Below are positions 30,348 through 39,482 of a stretch of 64,000 nucleotides of DNA, piece by piece. The notes below the pieces were generated by a model. It saw only the letters and a program-made list of their open reading frames with translations, was not told where the DNA came from and made no database searches. The position numbers were made by a program, and so were the translations under genes. Within the stretch, counting starts at the first letter, position 1. Each line of letters starts with the position of its first letter. The stretch is from Burkholderia thailandensis E264. GTDB taxonomy: Bacteria > Pseudomonadota > Gammaproteobacteria > Burkholderiales > Burkholderiaceae. Location: NCBI RefSeq assembly GCF_000012365.1, contig NC_007651.1:1860001-1924000 (forward strand), read 5' to 3'.

Positions 30348-32939
30348 TTACGCGTGCCGGCGCTCTTCGCGGTTCGGGGCGAAACCGTGCTGCTGATCGG
30401 GGCGCACCTGACGCGGCGGCTCCTGACGCGGCGCGGGCGGCGGGTTGCGCGGCGCGGCGGGCGGCGGCGCGGCCGGACGCGGCTCCATCCGCGGCGCTTC
30501 CATTCGCGGTGCGGGCATGCGCGGCGCTTCCGTCCTCGGCGCTTCGACCTGCGGACGCGGCGCGGGGGCCGGCGCGCGATATTCGTTGCGCGGCGCGGGC
30601 GGCGGCGCGACTTCCTGGCGCGGCACGCTGCGCGGCGCCTCGGGCGCGCGCATTTCATTGCGCGGCGTCTGCCATGCCGGCTGCGGTTGTGCGCGCCCGG
30701 CGGGCTGCGGCGCGGGCTGGGCGGAGTGCGTGGGCGTCGGCGTCGAGCGGATCGGCGGCAGTGCGTTCTGCGTCGGCGACCGGTAATTGAGCGGCGCATT
30801 CGGCTCGCCGCTTGCGCGCGGCTGGCCTTCGTTCGCGCGCTGCTGCTGGATCGGCGGATGCGGCTGCGTCCAGGAAGGCTGCGGACGTTGCGCTCCGCCC
30901 GGCGCACGCGCTTCGTTGCGCGCACCCGGGTTGTCGATGGCCGTGGGCGGGCGCGGCACGCCGTTGTGCGTCGAGGGAGCGGGATTCGGCCGCGCCTCGT
31001 TCGACTGCGCCGCGCCTGGCCGCATCGCATTCTGCGGCACGCCCGGCACGCCCGGCACGCCCGGCACGGCCGGCACGGCCGGCGCGTGAGGCGCGTGAGG
31101 CGCATTCGGCTGCGCGACGCCCGGCTGAGGGAGGCCGGGGCGCGCGACGTTCGGCTGCGCGGCATTCGGCTGCGGCCGCTCGCCCGCGCGCGCGGCCGGA
31201 TTGCCCACGCCGCCCTGAGGGCCGCGCGCGGCTTGCGCGACAGGTGCGTGCGTGTCGACGAGCTGCACGTTGCGCATTACCCAGCGGTTCGGCGCGCCCG
31301 CGTTCTCGAGCGAGCGCACCGGCCGCATCGCATAGCTCGGCGGCACCGCGGTCTTCACGACGGGCGCGCCCGCGCCGGGCACCCGTGCGCCACTTTGCGC
31401 GAGGTGCGCGGCGAGCTGGTCATGGTAAGCGGCCGGCACGGCCGGATTGCGCGTCGCGACGATCGAGCGCTGCTCGACGGCTGCGGGCGGCCGGTACGCG
31501 GCGTTGCGCAGCGCGCCCGTAAAGCTCTGGCGCACCGGCGCAACGCCCGGCGCACCCGAGCCGATGTGCGCGTTGCGCCACTGCCGCGGATCGACCTTCT
31601 GCGCGAAGCGCGGCACCGGCTGGCCATGGACGAAGGCGGTCGCCGGCACGGCCGTCACCGCGTTCGGCGCGCGGAAGTTCACGTACGTGTTGTGGATGTT
31701 CGTCACGTTCACCGTCTTGTTGACGTTGATGTTGTTGACGTTGTTCACGATCACGGTCTGGTTCACGTGCTGATAGTAATGCGGGCTCCAGCCGCCCCAG
31801 CTCGGTCGCCACGGGTCGCGCGGGCCGAGCGGGAACCACGCGACGCCCGCCGCCGCGATGCCGCCGACCGCGAGGCCCACGCTCCAGTCGAAGCCGCCGC
31901 CGCCCCCGCCGACGAACGCGACGAGCGCGGGTGCGTAGCACGGCGGCGCGCTGACGACGAGCGGGCCCGGCACCCAGGCCCACGAATCGTCGACGTACGC
32001 CCAGCGGCCGTAGTGGTACGGGGCGAAGCCCCACGGCTCGTCGTCGATCCAGGTCCAGCCCCACGGCGCCTGCCAGATCCAGTGGCCGGTGCGGTATGGC
32101 GCCCAGCCGGCGGGCACCGCGCTCGGCACCCACACCTCGCCGTAATCGGGGTCGTCGCGCCACGTTCCGTTTGCGTCGAGGTCCTGGTAACCCGGGATTT
32201 CGCGCGACACGTAGTGGGCCGACACCGAGCGCTCCTCGGCCGCGTCGCGGCTTGCGGCCCAGTCGTCGAGGCCGTCGGGCGGCGGTACGGCGCCCGTGTC
32301 CGCGACCTGCAGCCCGGTGCCCGTGAAGACGACCCGCTGGCCGGCCGATACCGGCATCTGCGTGCCGTCGCCGTAGACGGTCGCGCTGCCGCGTCGCACG
32401 GTGACGGTCGTGCTCGAACCGTCGGGTGCGACGTCGACGCGATAATCGCCGGGCGAGCCGACCGCGAGCGCGAGGTTCGGCGTGTCGATTTCGTACGACG
32501 TGCCGGGCGGCAGCTCGCGCACGTGCGTCGACAGCGTGCCGAGCGGCACCTTCAGTTGCGTATTCGTGTCGTCAAGATTGAGGATCGACAGGCTCGTCGA
32601 TTGGCCGAGCCGCACCGCGGTGGAGCCGATGTGCAGCTCGGAGCGCGCGCCCGAATCGTTCCATAGCTGGTCGCCCGTCGTGAGCGGGCGGTTGACGGCC
32701 GCGTACGACCAGTCGCTCGCGCCCGCGGGCTCGGTCGTCACGGCGCCGGACAGGTAGTTCAGCCGCGCGACGCGGGCGGGCGGATCGCCGCCCGTTTGCT
32801 GGGCGACGCCGGCGGGCGGCGGGGCGACGTTTTGCGCGATGGCGGGCGGCAACGCGGCGAGCATCGCGACGGCGAGGAGCGTGTGGCGGGCGATGCGCGA
32901 AAGCGCAAACGGGTGGCGAGCGGCAAGCATGGTCATCAT
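30348..32939 (-). CDS. Large secreted FecR/DUF6600 protein with Pro-rich C-terminal half
   Basis: An 863-aa exported protein. A signal peptide (after MMTMLAARHPFALSRIA) is followed by a FecR-like beta domain (about 55-175, including VRLGQSTSLSILNLDD), then an aromatic region typical of DUF6600 with repeated Trp/Tyr motifs (GHWIWQAPWGWTWIDDEPWG, WAYVDDSWAWVPGP). A Gly-rich segment, an Asn-rich stretch (VIVNNVNNINVNKTVNVTNI) and a long low-complexity Pro/Ala/Arg tail complete it. The role is unknown; the composition suggests envelope anchoring or an extended surface protein. The start is one of three closely spaced ATG codons at 32930-32939. Confidence 0.82.
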   Translation of the reverse strand: MMTMLAARHPFALSRIARHTLLAVAMLAALPPAIAQNVAPPPAGVAQQTGGDPPARVARLNYLSGAVTTEPAGASDWSYAAVNRPLTTGDQLWNDSGARSELHIGSTAVRLGQSTSLSILNLDDTNTQLKVPLGTLSTHVRELPPGTSYEIDTPNLALAVGSPGDYRVDVAPDGSSTTVTVRRGSATVYGDGTQMPVSAGQRVVFTGTGLQVADTGAVPPPDGLDDWAASRDAAEERSVSAHYVSREIPGYQDLDANGTWRDDPDYGEVWVPSAVPAGWAPYRTGHWIWQAPWGWTWIDDEPWGFAPYHYGRWAYVDDSWAWVPGPLVVSAPPCYAPALVAFVGGGGGGFDWSVGLAVGGIAAAGVAWFPLGPRDPWRPSWGGWSPHYYQHVNQTVIVNNVNNINVNKTVNVTNIHNTYVNFRAPNAVTAVPATAFVHGQPVPRFAQKVDPRQWRNAHIGSGAPGVAPVRQSFTGALRNAAYRPPAAVEQRSIVATRNPAVPAAYHDQLAAHLAQSGARVPGAGAPVVKTAVPPSYAMRPVRSLENAGAPNRWVMRNVQLVDTHAPVAQAARGPQGGVGNPAARAGERPQPNAAQPNVARPGLPQPGVAQPNAPHAPHAPAVPAVPGVPGVPGVPQNAMRPGAAQSNEARPNPAPSTHNGVPRPPTAIDNPGARNEARAPGGAQRPQPSWTQPHPPIQQQRANEGQPRASGEPNAPLNYRSPTQNALPPIRSTPTPTHSAQPAPQPAGRAQPQPAWQTPRNEMRAPEAPRSVPRQEVAPPPAPRNEYRAPAPAPRPQVEAPRTEAPRMPAPRMEAPRMEPRPAAPPPAAPRNPPPAPRQEPPRQVRPDQQHGFAPNREERRHA
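31036..31103. repeat. Tandem 9-bp repeats inside the DUF6600 gene
   Basis: Units close to GGCACGCCC and GGCACGGCC, followed by GCGCGTGAG-like units, encode the run APHAPHAPAVPAVPGVPGVP in the Pro-rich half. Units are in frame, so copy-number change would lengthen or shorten the tail without breaking it. Confidence 0.85.
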
Positions 32940-33091
32940 CGTCTCTGTTTTGTCCGGCGTGGCACGCGCCGTATGAGTCCACTCTATCCGCTCGGCATGT
33001 TTCAGTGACATCGGTTTTGTTATGCGATTTGATGCGCGTGTAACAAGAGTTGTCGGCGCGGCGCAATTCGTCAGACCGACGAAAGTGGGCG

Positions 33092-33802
33092 TCATCCGCC
33101 GGTAAGCAAGGCGTCGAATTCGCGCTGGCCGGCGGGCGTCACGCGCAGCACGCGCGGCTTGGCCGCATGCTCGATCCAGCCGCATTGGCAGAAGCGCTCG
33201 AGGAGCGCCGCGCCGAGCGCGCCGCCCAGGTGCGGACGGCGCTCGCTCCAGTCCGGGCATGTGCACGCGAAGCGCCGGCGCTTCGCGCGCTGGCCGCCGA
33301 TGTCGATGCCCCATCGCGCGAACTGCGCGGCGCCCGCGGCGCTTGCGTCGAGCACGCCGTTGGCCGCCGTCAGCCAGCTGCGCGCCATCAGCCGCTCGAA
33401 TACCTGCACCGCGAGCTCGCCCGCCATGTGGTCATAGCAGGTGCGTGCATAGCGCATGTCGGGCGGAACCGTGCGCGCCGGTTGCGGGATCGGGCGCTGC
33501 GGCGCGGCCGCCTGCGCGACGTTCGCGAGCGCCTCGATCGCCGCGGCGACATCGGGCGAAGCGATCCGGTAATAGCGATGGCGGCCGCGCACGTCGAGCG
33601 CGAGGAGGCCGCCGTCCGCGAGCCGGGCGAGATGCGCGCTCGCCGCCGACGGCGACAGCCCGGCGATCATCGTCAGCTCGCCCGCGGGGCGCGCGCTGCC
33701 GTCCATCAGCGCCCAGAGCATCGCGGCGCGTCCCGGATCGGCGAGCAGCGCGCCGAGGTGGCTCAAGCCGGGGAAATGGTGGTGGCGATCGGAATCGGAC
33801 AT
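33092..33802 (-). CDS. ArsR-type winged helix regulator
   Basis: A 236-aa regulator. The N-terminal HTH spans ALLADPGRAAMLWALMDGSA, ELTMIAGLSPSAASAHLARL and RGRHRYYRIASPDVAAAI (about residues 17-90), the ArsR pattern. The longer C-terminal half has a basic, Cys-containing segment (RRRFACTCPDWSERRPHLGG) of unknown use. No metal-binding CxC motif is seen in the DNA-recognition helix, so classical arsenic sensing is unlikely. GAGGG precedes the ATG. An inverted repeat 47 bases upstream suits autoregulation. Confidence 0.87.
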   Translation of the reverse strand: MSDSDRHHHFPGLSHLGALLADPGRAAMLWALMDGSARPAGELTMIAGLSPSAASAHLARLADGGLLALDVRGRHRYYRIASPDVAAAIEALANVAQAAAPQRPIPQPARTVPPDMRYARTCYDHMAGELAVQVFERLMARSWLTAANGVLDASAAGAAQFARWGIDIGGQRAKRRRFACTCPDWSERRPHLGGALGAALLERFCQCGWIEHAAKPRVLRVTPAGQREFDALLTGG

Positions 33803-33848
33803 CGGGGAACCCTCGGGAAGGACACGGTTCGAGTGTAGGCGCGGATGG

Positions 33849-33884
33849 CATTCGATGTTTCGCGTTGCGCCGAAATGTCGAATG
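33849..33884. promoter_or_regulatory. Imperfect inverted repeat upstream of the ArsR-type gene
   Basis: Arms CATTCGATGTTTCG and CGAAATGTCGAATG match at 12 of 14 positions across an eight-base spacer. The site lies 47 bases before the regulator start. Its size and position suit a dimeric ArsR-family operator; binding is inferred. Confidence 0.5.
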
Positions 33885-34124
33885 TGCGGGCGTGTTGCCT
33901 GGCTGAGGCGGCGGGATGCGGCGTTGTTTCGCGCTTGGGCGGGGGCGGGCGGCCGGGTGGGCAAGGCCGAACGGCCGGACGCCCGATCGCGGGGTGGGCG
34001 AGGCGCGAGCTCGCCGCCGCCGGTTGCTGCGCTTGCCGCGGCGGCGCGCGTAAAATGCGACGTCCGATGACTCGCCCGGCGCGCGATCGTGGCGCGCCGG
34101 CGCTCGACGACGCTTCTTCTTCCG

Positions 34125-34265
34125 ATGAAAACACTGGCTGCAACCCTCATTGCCGCGTTCGTCTGCGCGGGCTGCGTATCCGGCGGCGCTGGCGGATCGA
34201 GTGCCGGAACAGGCCGCATCGAGATGTACGGCACGATCGATCAGGGCGTGACGATCCGCAACTAA
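34125..34265 (+). CDS. 46-aa lipoprotein
   Basis: MKTLAATLIAAFVCAGCVSG is a compact type II signal with the lipobox CAGC, so Cys17 would be lipidated. The mature part is Gly/Ser-rich and ends in RIEMYGTIDQGVTIRN, recalling the MYG.x.D.G motif seen in small Burkholderia lipoproteins and porin N-termini. No stronger family is recognised. It is divergent from the ArsR-type regulator and starts 323 bases from it. The ribosome site is weak. Confidence 0.65.
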   Translation: MKTLAATLIAAFVCAGCVSGGAGGSSAGTGRIEMYGTIDQGVTIRN

Positions 34266-34421
34266 CGGCGTGTTACCAATCGCGTCGCGCGCGGCCGGGA
34301 GCCAGCGCCGCTCCCGGCCGGCGCGCGCATCGGCCTGAAACGGCGGCTGCGGCGTCATGTCGCAGTGCAACGTATAATCGTCTCCTTTCCCGCCATGCCA
34401 GCAGAACTGGAGCCAGCCGAA

Positions 34422-34928
34422 ATGCCCGCCACGCCCCCCGCGCCGCTTGATCGCACCGAAACCGTTTTCCGCTTCCTCGCCGAGCCGACGTCAGTCAACT
34501 TCGGCGGCAAGGTGCACGGCGGCGCGCTGATGAAATGGATCGACGAGACCGCGTACGCGTGCGCGGCGATCTGGTCGAGCCGCTATTGCGTGACAGTGAG
34601 CGTCGGCAACATCCGCTTCCAGCGGCCGATCCTCGTCGGCAATCTCGTCGAACTGAAGGCGCGCGTCGTCGCGACGGGCCGCACGAGCATGCACATCCAC
34701 GTGTCGGTGCACGCGGGCGACCCGAAGGGCGGCGTGCTGCGTCAGACGACCGACTGTCTCGTCGTGTTCGTCGCGGTCGACGAGAACGGCAATCCGGTGC
34801 CGGTGCCGCCGTTCGTGCCCGTCAGCGACGAGCAGAAGCGCCTCGCGCAGTACGCGATGGACGTGCGCGCGGCGCTCGACAAGATCGTCGAGCTCAAGCC
34901 CGAGGAAGTCGCGAAAGGGGACGTGTGA
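34422..34928 (+). CDS. Acyl-CoA thioesterase (hotdog fold)
   Basis: A 168-aa protein of the YciA/BFIT type that hydrolyses acyl-CoA. Diagnostic blocks: VNFGGKVHGGALMKWIDETA with the catalytic-region Asp, and YCVTVSVGNIRFQRPILVGN then TSMHIHVSVHA. The start at 34422 (MPATPPAP) follows a GGAG site nine bases upstream; an ATG at 34395 without a ribosome site would add nine residues. Confidence 0.88.
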   Translation: MPATPPAPLDRTETVFRFLAEPTSVNFGGKVHGGALMKWIDETAYACAAIWSSRYCVTVSVGNIRFQRPILVGNLVELKARVVATGRTSMHIHVSVHAGDPKGGVLRQTTDCLVVFVAVDENGNPVPVPPFVPVSDEQKRLAQYAMDVRAALDKIVELKPEEVAKGDV

Positions 34929-35395
34929 GCGCGCGTCGGCGTTCGTCGGGCGCACGCGCCGTGCGTGCGGACGACGGATGCCGGGCGCATCGAATCGAGC
35001 ACATGCCGCGATCGTTCGCGGCGTTTTTCGTTTGAAGAGCGACGCGCGATACGACGCAGCGCGATCCGACGTGCGGACATGCGCGGCGCTCGCGGCGCGG
35101 ATCGCATTCGACGTCACGTGCATGGCAGGCGGTCTGCAACCGCATGCCGGCTTGGCTGCGGCCGAGCGCACGGGTTCGGGGGGCGGGCGATCGGGGCGGG
35201 GCAGGCGAACGCGTGCCGACGACCGAGCGCGGAACCTCAAGCGCGGAACCTCAAGTGCCGTCGATCAAGCACCGTCGGTCGAACGATGCCGATCAACCGC
35301 TGTCGATCGGGTGCCGACGACCGAACCGAACATCCGCCACGCCACGCCGCCGCGCGTGCGCGACGCCGGCCGCGCATCGCGCGCCGCGTCGAGGG
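34929..35395. other. 467-bp gap between thioesterase and fumC
   Basis: The genes on either side converge. The gap has no supported gene. It contains a 14-bp direct duplication at 35227-35254 and several loosely similar GTCGATC/CCGATC-containing segments up to 35330, giving a decayed tandem-repeat look. No clear terminator was seen. Confidence 0.6.
35227..35254. repeat. 14-bp direct repeat, two copies
   Basis: GCGCGGAACCTCAA occurs twice without a gap. It lies in the non-coding gap downstream of fumC. Confidence 0.85.
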
Positions 35396-36790
35396 TCAGC
35401 TATTGCCGACCATCTTCGCCGGCCGCACCCATTCGTCGAATTGCGCATCGGTCACGTAACCGAGCGCGAGCGCGGCGGCTCTGAGCGTCGTGCCTTCCTT
35501 GTGCGCCTTCTTCGCGATCTGCGCCGCCTTGTCGTAGCCGATGTGCGGATTGAGCGCCGTCACGAGCATCAGCGATTCGTTCAGGAGTGCGTCGATGCGC
35601 GTGCGATTCGGCTCGATGCCGACCGCGCAGTGATCGTTGAAGCTCTGCGCGCCGTCCGCGAGCAGCCGCACCGATTGCAGTACGTTGTGCGCAATCATCG
35701 GCCGGAACACGTTCAGTTCGAAATTGCCGCTCGCGCCGCCGAAGTTCACCGCGACGTCGTTGCCGAACACTTGACAGCAGAGCATCGTCACCGCTTCCGA
35801 TTGCGTCGGATTGACCTTGCCCGGCATGATCGAGCTGCCCGGCTCGTTCTCCGGAATCGACAACTCGCCGAGCCCGCAACGCGGCCCGCTCGCGAGCCAG
35901 CGGATGTCGTTCGCGATCTTCATGAGGCTCGCGGCGACCGTCTTAAGCGCGCCGTGCGCGAACACGAGCGCGTCGGCCGCGGCCATCACTTCGAATTTGT
36001 TCGGCGCACTGACGAACGGCAAGCCGGTGAGCCGGCCGATCTCGGCCGCGACGCCCGCCGCGAACTTCGGATGCGCGTTCAGGCCCGTGCCGACCGCCGT
36101 GCCGCCTTGCGCGAGCTCGTACAGATGGGGCAGCGCCGTCTCGACGTGGCGAATGCCCTGATCGAGCTGAGCGACGTAGCCGGAGAATTCCTGGCCGAGC
36201 GTGAGCGGCGTCGCGTCCTGCAGGTGCGTGCGGCCGATCTTCACGATGTCGGCAAACGCGGCGGCCTTCGCGTCGAGCGTCGCGCGCAGCGTGCGCAGCG
36301 CGGGCAGCAGATGGTCGACGATCGCGCGCGCGGCGGCGACGTGCATCGCGGTCGGGAACACGTCGTTCGACGACTGGCCGCGATTGACGTCGTCGTTCGG
36401 ATGCACGTTGCGGCTTTCGCCTCGCTCGCCGCCGAGCAACTCGCTCGCGCGGTTCGCGATCACCTCGTTGAGGTTCATGTTGGTCTGCGTGCCCGAACCC
36501 GTTTGCCAGACGGCGAGCGGGAATTCATCGGGATGACGGCCGGCGATGATCTCGTCGGCGGTGGCGATGATCGCGTTCGCCTTGTCCTGCGCGAGCACGC
36601 CGAGTTCGAGATTGACGGCGGCCGCCGCGCGCTTGATCAGCGCGAGCGCGTGAATCAGTTCGGGCGACTGCTTTTCGGTCGAGATCTTGAAGTTCTGCAG
36701 CGAGCGCTGCGTCTGCGCGCCCCATAGCCGGGCGGCCGGCACTGCGATTTCGCCGAACGTGTCGCGTTCCATCCGTACTGCTTCGCTCAT
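35396..36790 (-). CDS. fumC: Class II fumarate hydratase
   Basis: Iron-independent fumarase (464 aa) converting fumarate to L-malate in the TCA cycle. Signature [20 protein letters not shown] contains the flexible active-site loop. Earlier blocks [39 protein letters not shown] and [20 protein letters not shown] are all intact. AAGGAGCAATC precedes the ATG, an almost ideal ribosome site, which excludes the longer upstream frame. Confidence 0.96.
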   Translation of the reverse strand: MSEAVRMERDTFGEIAVPAARLWGAQTQRSLQNFKISTEKQSPELIHALALIKRAAAAVNLELGVLAQDKANAIIATADEIIAGRHPDEFPLAVWQTGSGTQTNMNLNEVIANRASELLGGERGESRNVHPNDDVNRGQSSNDVFPTAMHVAAARAIVDHLLPALRTLRATLDAKAAAFADIVKIGRTHLQDATPLTLGQEFSGYVAQLDQGIRHVETALPHLYELAQGGTAVGTGLNAHPKFAAGVAAEIGRLTGLPFVSAPNKFEVMAAADALVFAHGALKTVAASLMKIANDIRWLASGPRCGLGELSIPENEPGSSIMPGKVNPTQSEAVTMLCCQVFGNDVAVNFGGASGNFELNVFRPMIAHNVLQSVRLLADGAQSFNDHCAVGIEPNRTRIDALLNESLMLVTALNPHIGYDKAAQIAKKAHKEGTTLRAAALALGYVTDAQFDEWVRPAKMVGNS

Positions 36791-37420
36791 GATTGCTCCT
36801 TCAGATGACGGGGGACGCCGCGCGGGCGCGGCGCAATGCGCATGCGGGGATGGAGCCGTTCTCGCGACGGCGTCCACTGATGGGCAAGCATAGCGCCGTG
36901 TGCGATTTCGTGCCGCGTCGCGGGCGATCGGCGAGACGGGCGTGGGGGCACTCGGATGAGCGAACAGCGCGCATGCGCATCGCGACGATCGGGGCGGCGC
37001 GATGCACGCGAGCATCGCTCGCGCGGCGGCAGACGGATGCGATCGTTCCGCGTGGAGACGCTGCGCCGCGAGCGTGCGTGCGCGATGTGGGCGACGCGGC
37101 CGCTTTGCCGGCTCCGCCATGTGCGGCGAATCGCGGCGAACCGCGTTCGCGGAGGTGAGGTCGCCGCTGTCGCGGGCGTCGCGCCCGCGAATCAGCCGCG
37201 CTCGCGAGGCATCCGGCATCTTCCGACGAAAAGGGCGCGTAAAAGAGGACCGGTGCATGATTGCGGTGGCGAATGAGCGATCGCGTCGGTCGCCGTCGCA
37301 GTGTATGCGTGCGGACCCGCTTATCCGTTTATCCGCTTATCCGTTTATCCGCGCAAACGCGCAAACGCGCCCGAGTCCTCGCGAGCTTGCATGCTCACGC
37401 GCCCACGCCGAAGCCCGCCC
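36791..37420. other. 630-bp gap between fumC and the MATE gene
   Basis: Upstream region of fumC and downstream region of the MATE gene, both minus strand. No supported gene. It contains the octamer repeat at 37318-37370. No convincing terminator or promoter hexamers were identified by eye. Confidence 0.5.
37318..37370. repeat. Tandem octamer repeats (two families)
   Basis: Four eight-base units alternate CGCTTATC and CGTTTATC (37318-37349), then GCGCAAAC occurs twice (37351-37366). Such non-triplet arrays outside genes are typical variable-number repeats in Burkholderia. Confidence 0.9.
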
Positions 37421-38815
37421 TCAAGCTCCCGCCCGCGCGCCGAGCGCGGCGCTCTTCCGATGGAATCGCCACGTCATCAGCACCGCGACGCTCGCGAGGC
37501 CGGCCGCGAGCCCCCACCATAATCCGCGCGCGCCGAGGCCTGCGTGGAACGCGAACCAGTAGCCGGTCGGAAAGCCGATGCCCCAGTAGCCGAGCGTCGC
37601 GGCGAGCATCGGCACGCGCGTGTCTTTCAGGCCGCGCAGGCAGCCGGAGCCGACGGTCTGCATCCCGTCGACGATCTGGAACACCGCGGCGATGCCGAGC
37701 AGCGACGTCGCGAGCGCGACCGTATGTGCGTTCGCGGGATCGTCGAGCTTCAGATAGAGGCCGACGATCGCGTGCGGCGCGACGATCAGCGCGAGCCCCG
37801 ACAGCGACATGAACGCGACGCCGAGCCCGAGCGCGACGAAGCCCGCATGCCGCGCGGCGACGGGCGCGCCCGCGCCCGCCCAGTAGCCGACGCGCACGTT
37901 CGCCGCCTGCCCGATCGCGAGCGGCACCATGAAGGCCACCGACGCGACGTTGAGCGCGATCTGATGCGCGGCGAGCGACGCTTCGCCGAGCACGCCGACG
38001 GTCAGGCCCGTCGCGAGAAAGAGCGTCGACTCGACGCCGTACGTGATCGCGACCGGCCAGCCGATGCCGAACAGCTCGCCCATCAGCGGCAGGCGCGGGC
38101 GCGTGGCGGCGACGAAGTGCTTGAACGCCGGCCGTCCGTGCAGCAGCGCGACGAGCGTGATCGCGGTGAGCCAGATCGTGATCGTCGTTGCCGTTGCGGA
38201 GCCGAGGAAGCCGAGCCGCGGCAGCCCAAACGCGCCGTGGATCAGCCCGTAGTTGAGAAACGCGTTGACGCCGACGCCCGCGAGCGACACCCACAGCAGC
38301 CGCTTCGCCGCGCCGATCGCGGGCAAGAACGAGCGCATCAGCCCGACGCCGATCAGGCTGCCGGGCGCCGCGAAGCGCAGTACGGCCGCATATTCGCCGA
38401 CGTTGCGCGCGAGCGCCGCCGGTTCGCCGAACGCGAGCAACAGCGGCTGCGCGAACGACAGCAGCGCGAATGCGGGAACCGCGAGCAACAGCGACAGCGC
38501 GAAGCCCGTCCAGTAGATATGCGGCACGCGATCGTCGGCCATGGCGCCGCGCGCGTGCGCGACGCTCACGCTGACCGACGTCAGCACGCCTTGCAGCAGC
38601 GTCACGACGACGAAGAACAGATTCGCGCCGAGGCCGCCCGCCGCGAGCGCGTCGGGGCCGAGCGAGCCGAGCAGCACCGTGTCGGTGACGCTCATCGCCA
38701 TTTGCGAGAGCTGCGCGATCGCGAGCGGCGCGGCGAGGCGCGCCGTATCGGCGGCGTGGCGGGACAGCGTGGGAGGCGGCGCGGCGGCCGCTCGAGTGAA
38801 ACCGGAAGGCGACAT
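37421..38815 (-). CDS. MATE family multidrug efflux transporter (NorM-like)
   Basis: A 464-aa inner-membrane antiporter with about twelve hydrophobic segments in two MatE repeats. Visible: APLAIAQLSQMAMSVTDTVL (first repeat), GWPVAITYGVESTLFLATGL (second repeat) and DGMQTVGSGCLRGLKDTRVP. Members export cationic drugs and dyes in exchange for Na+ or H+. The start at M6 of the longest frame (MSPSGFTRAA) is chosen; five extra residues are possible. Substrate cannot be predicted. Confidence 0.92.
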   Translation of the reverse strand: MSPSGFTRAAAAPPPTLSRHAADTARLAAPLAIAQLSQMAMSVTDTVLLGSLGPDALAAGGLGANLFFVVVTLLQGVLTSVSVSVAHARGAMADDRVPHIYWTGFALSLLLAVPAFALLSFAQPLLLAFGEPAALARNVGEYAAVLRFAAPGSLIGVGLMRSFLPAIGAAKRLLWVSLAGVGVNAFLNYGLIHGAFGLPRLGFLGSATATTITIWLTAITLVALLHGRPAFKHFVAATRPRLPLMGELFGIGWPVAITYGVESTLFLATGLTVGVLGEASLAAHQIALNVASVAFMVPLAIGQAANVRVGYWAGAGAPVAARHAGFVALGLGVAFMSLSGLALIVAPHAIVGLYLKLDDPANAHTVALATSLLGIAAVFQIVDGMQTVGSGCLRGLKDTRVPMLAATLGYWGIGFPTGYWFAFHAGLGARGLWWGLAAGLASVAVLMTWRFHRKSAALGARAGA

Positions 38816-38939
38816 GGGACGCGTTCGCACGAGCGGCCCGCCCGCGCTTTGCTTATTTTTTGGAAACGATCAGCTTACGAGTTTCCGCGAGTGCTGTCGA
38901 TGAGCCGTTGCCGATGGCCTCACGGTCGACAGGGGCTCG

Positions 38940-39161
38940 CTATGACGCGCCGTGCACGGCGATGCGCGTGTCGCCGAGCAACACGACTTGCCCCGCGCGG
39001 ATCTTGCAGGTCTTGCGCAGCTCGACCGCGCCGTCGACCTTCACGGCGCCCGACGCGACGATCATCTTTGCCGAGCCGCCGCTGTCCGCGAGCCCGGTGA
39101 GCTTCAGCAGGTTATGCAGTTCGACGAATTCGCCGGTCAGCGTGAAATCGAGATTGGGCAT
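38940..39161 (-). CDS. Small S4-domain RNA-binding protein (YbcJ-like)
   Basis: A 73-aa protein made almost wholly of one S4 domain: FVELHNLLKLTGLADSGGSA, KMIVASGAVKVDGAVELRK and the closing GQVVLLGDTRIAV. YbcJ-type proteins bind RNA, but their targets are unknown. It lies 124 bases upstream of the MATE gene on the same strand. Confidence 0.88.
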   Translation of the reverse strand: MPNLDFTLTGEFVELHNLLKLTGLADSGGSAKMIVASGAVKVDGAVELRKTCKIRAGQVVLLGDTRIAVHGAS

Positions 39162-39482
39162 GGCGATGAAAACGGAAACGAGCGCGCGGAAACGGGAGCG
39201 CCGCGCGCGGCGGGCCTCGCATCATAAGCGATGTGCGGCGCGCGCGGTGTAAGGCGTGCGTCAAATGTTGTCCGGCTTTCGCGCGATTCGGGCCGTCGCC
39301 TGTAAGCGAGTGTGTCGAACTCGTCAGCAAATGAAACGGTGGGTAACAGTTGGCGAGAACGGCGAACCGGGAGCCGACGCGGCCGGTCTGTACACGGACT
39401 CGCTGCATGTCGCGGCGGGCCCATAGCGGCGGGCCGGTTCGAAGGCACGCCGCGTCCAACGACTTTGTTGAGGAGAATTGCG
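39162..39482. other. 321-bp divergent intergenic region
   Basis: Separates the S4 protein (minus) from the exported Ala-rich protein (plus) and must hold both promoters. No consensus hexamers, terminator or small gene stood out. Confidence 0.4.

Noticed and set aside
31036..31103. Tandem units considered as a CRISPR-like array
   Set aside because: Nine-base in-frame coding repeats without spacers; no cas genes in the window.
37318..37370. Octamer array considered as iterons of a replication origin
   Set aside because: No replication initiator gene or DnaA boxes nearby; units too short and few.
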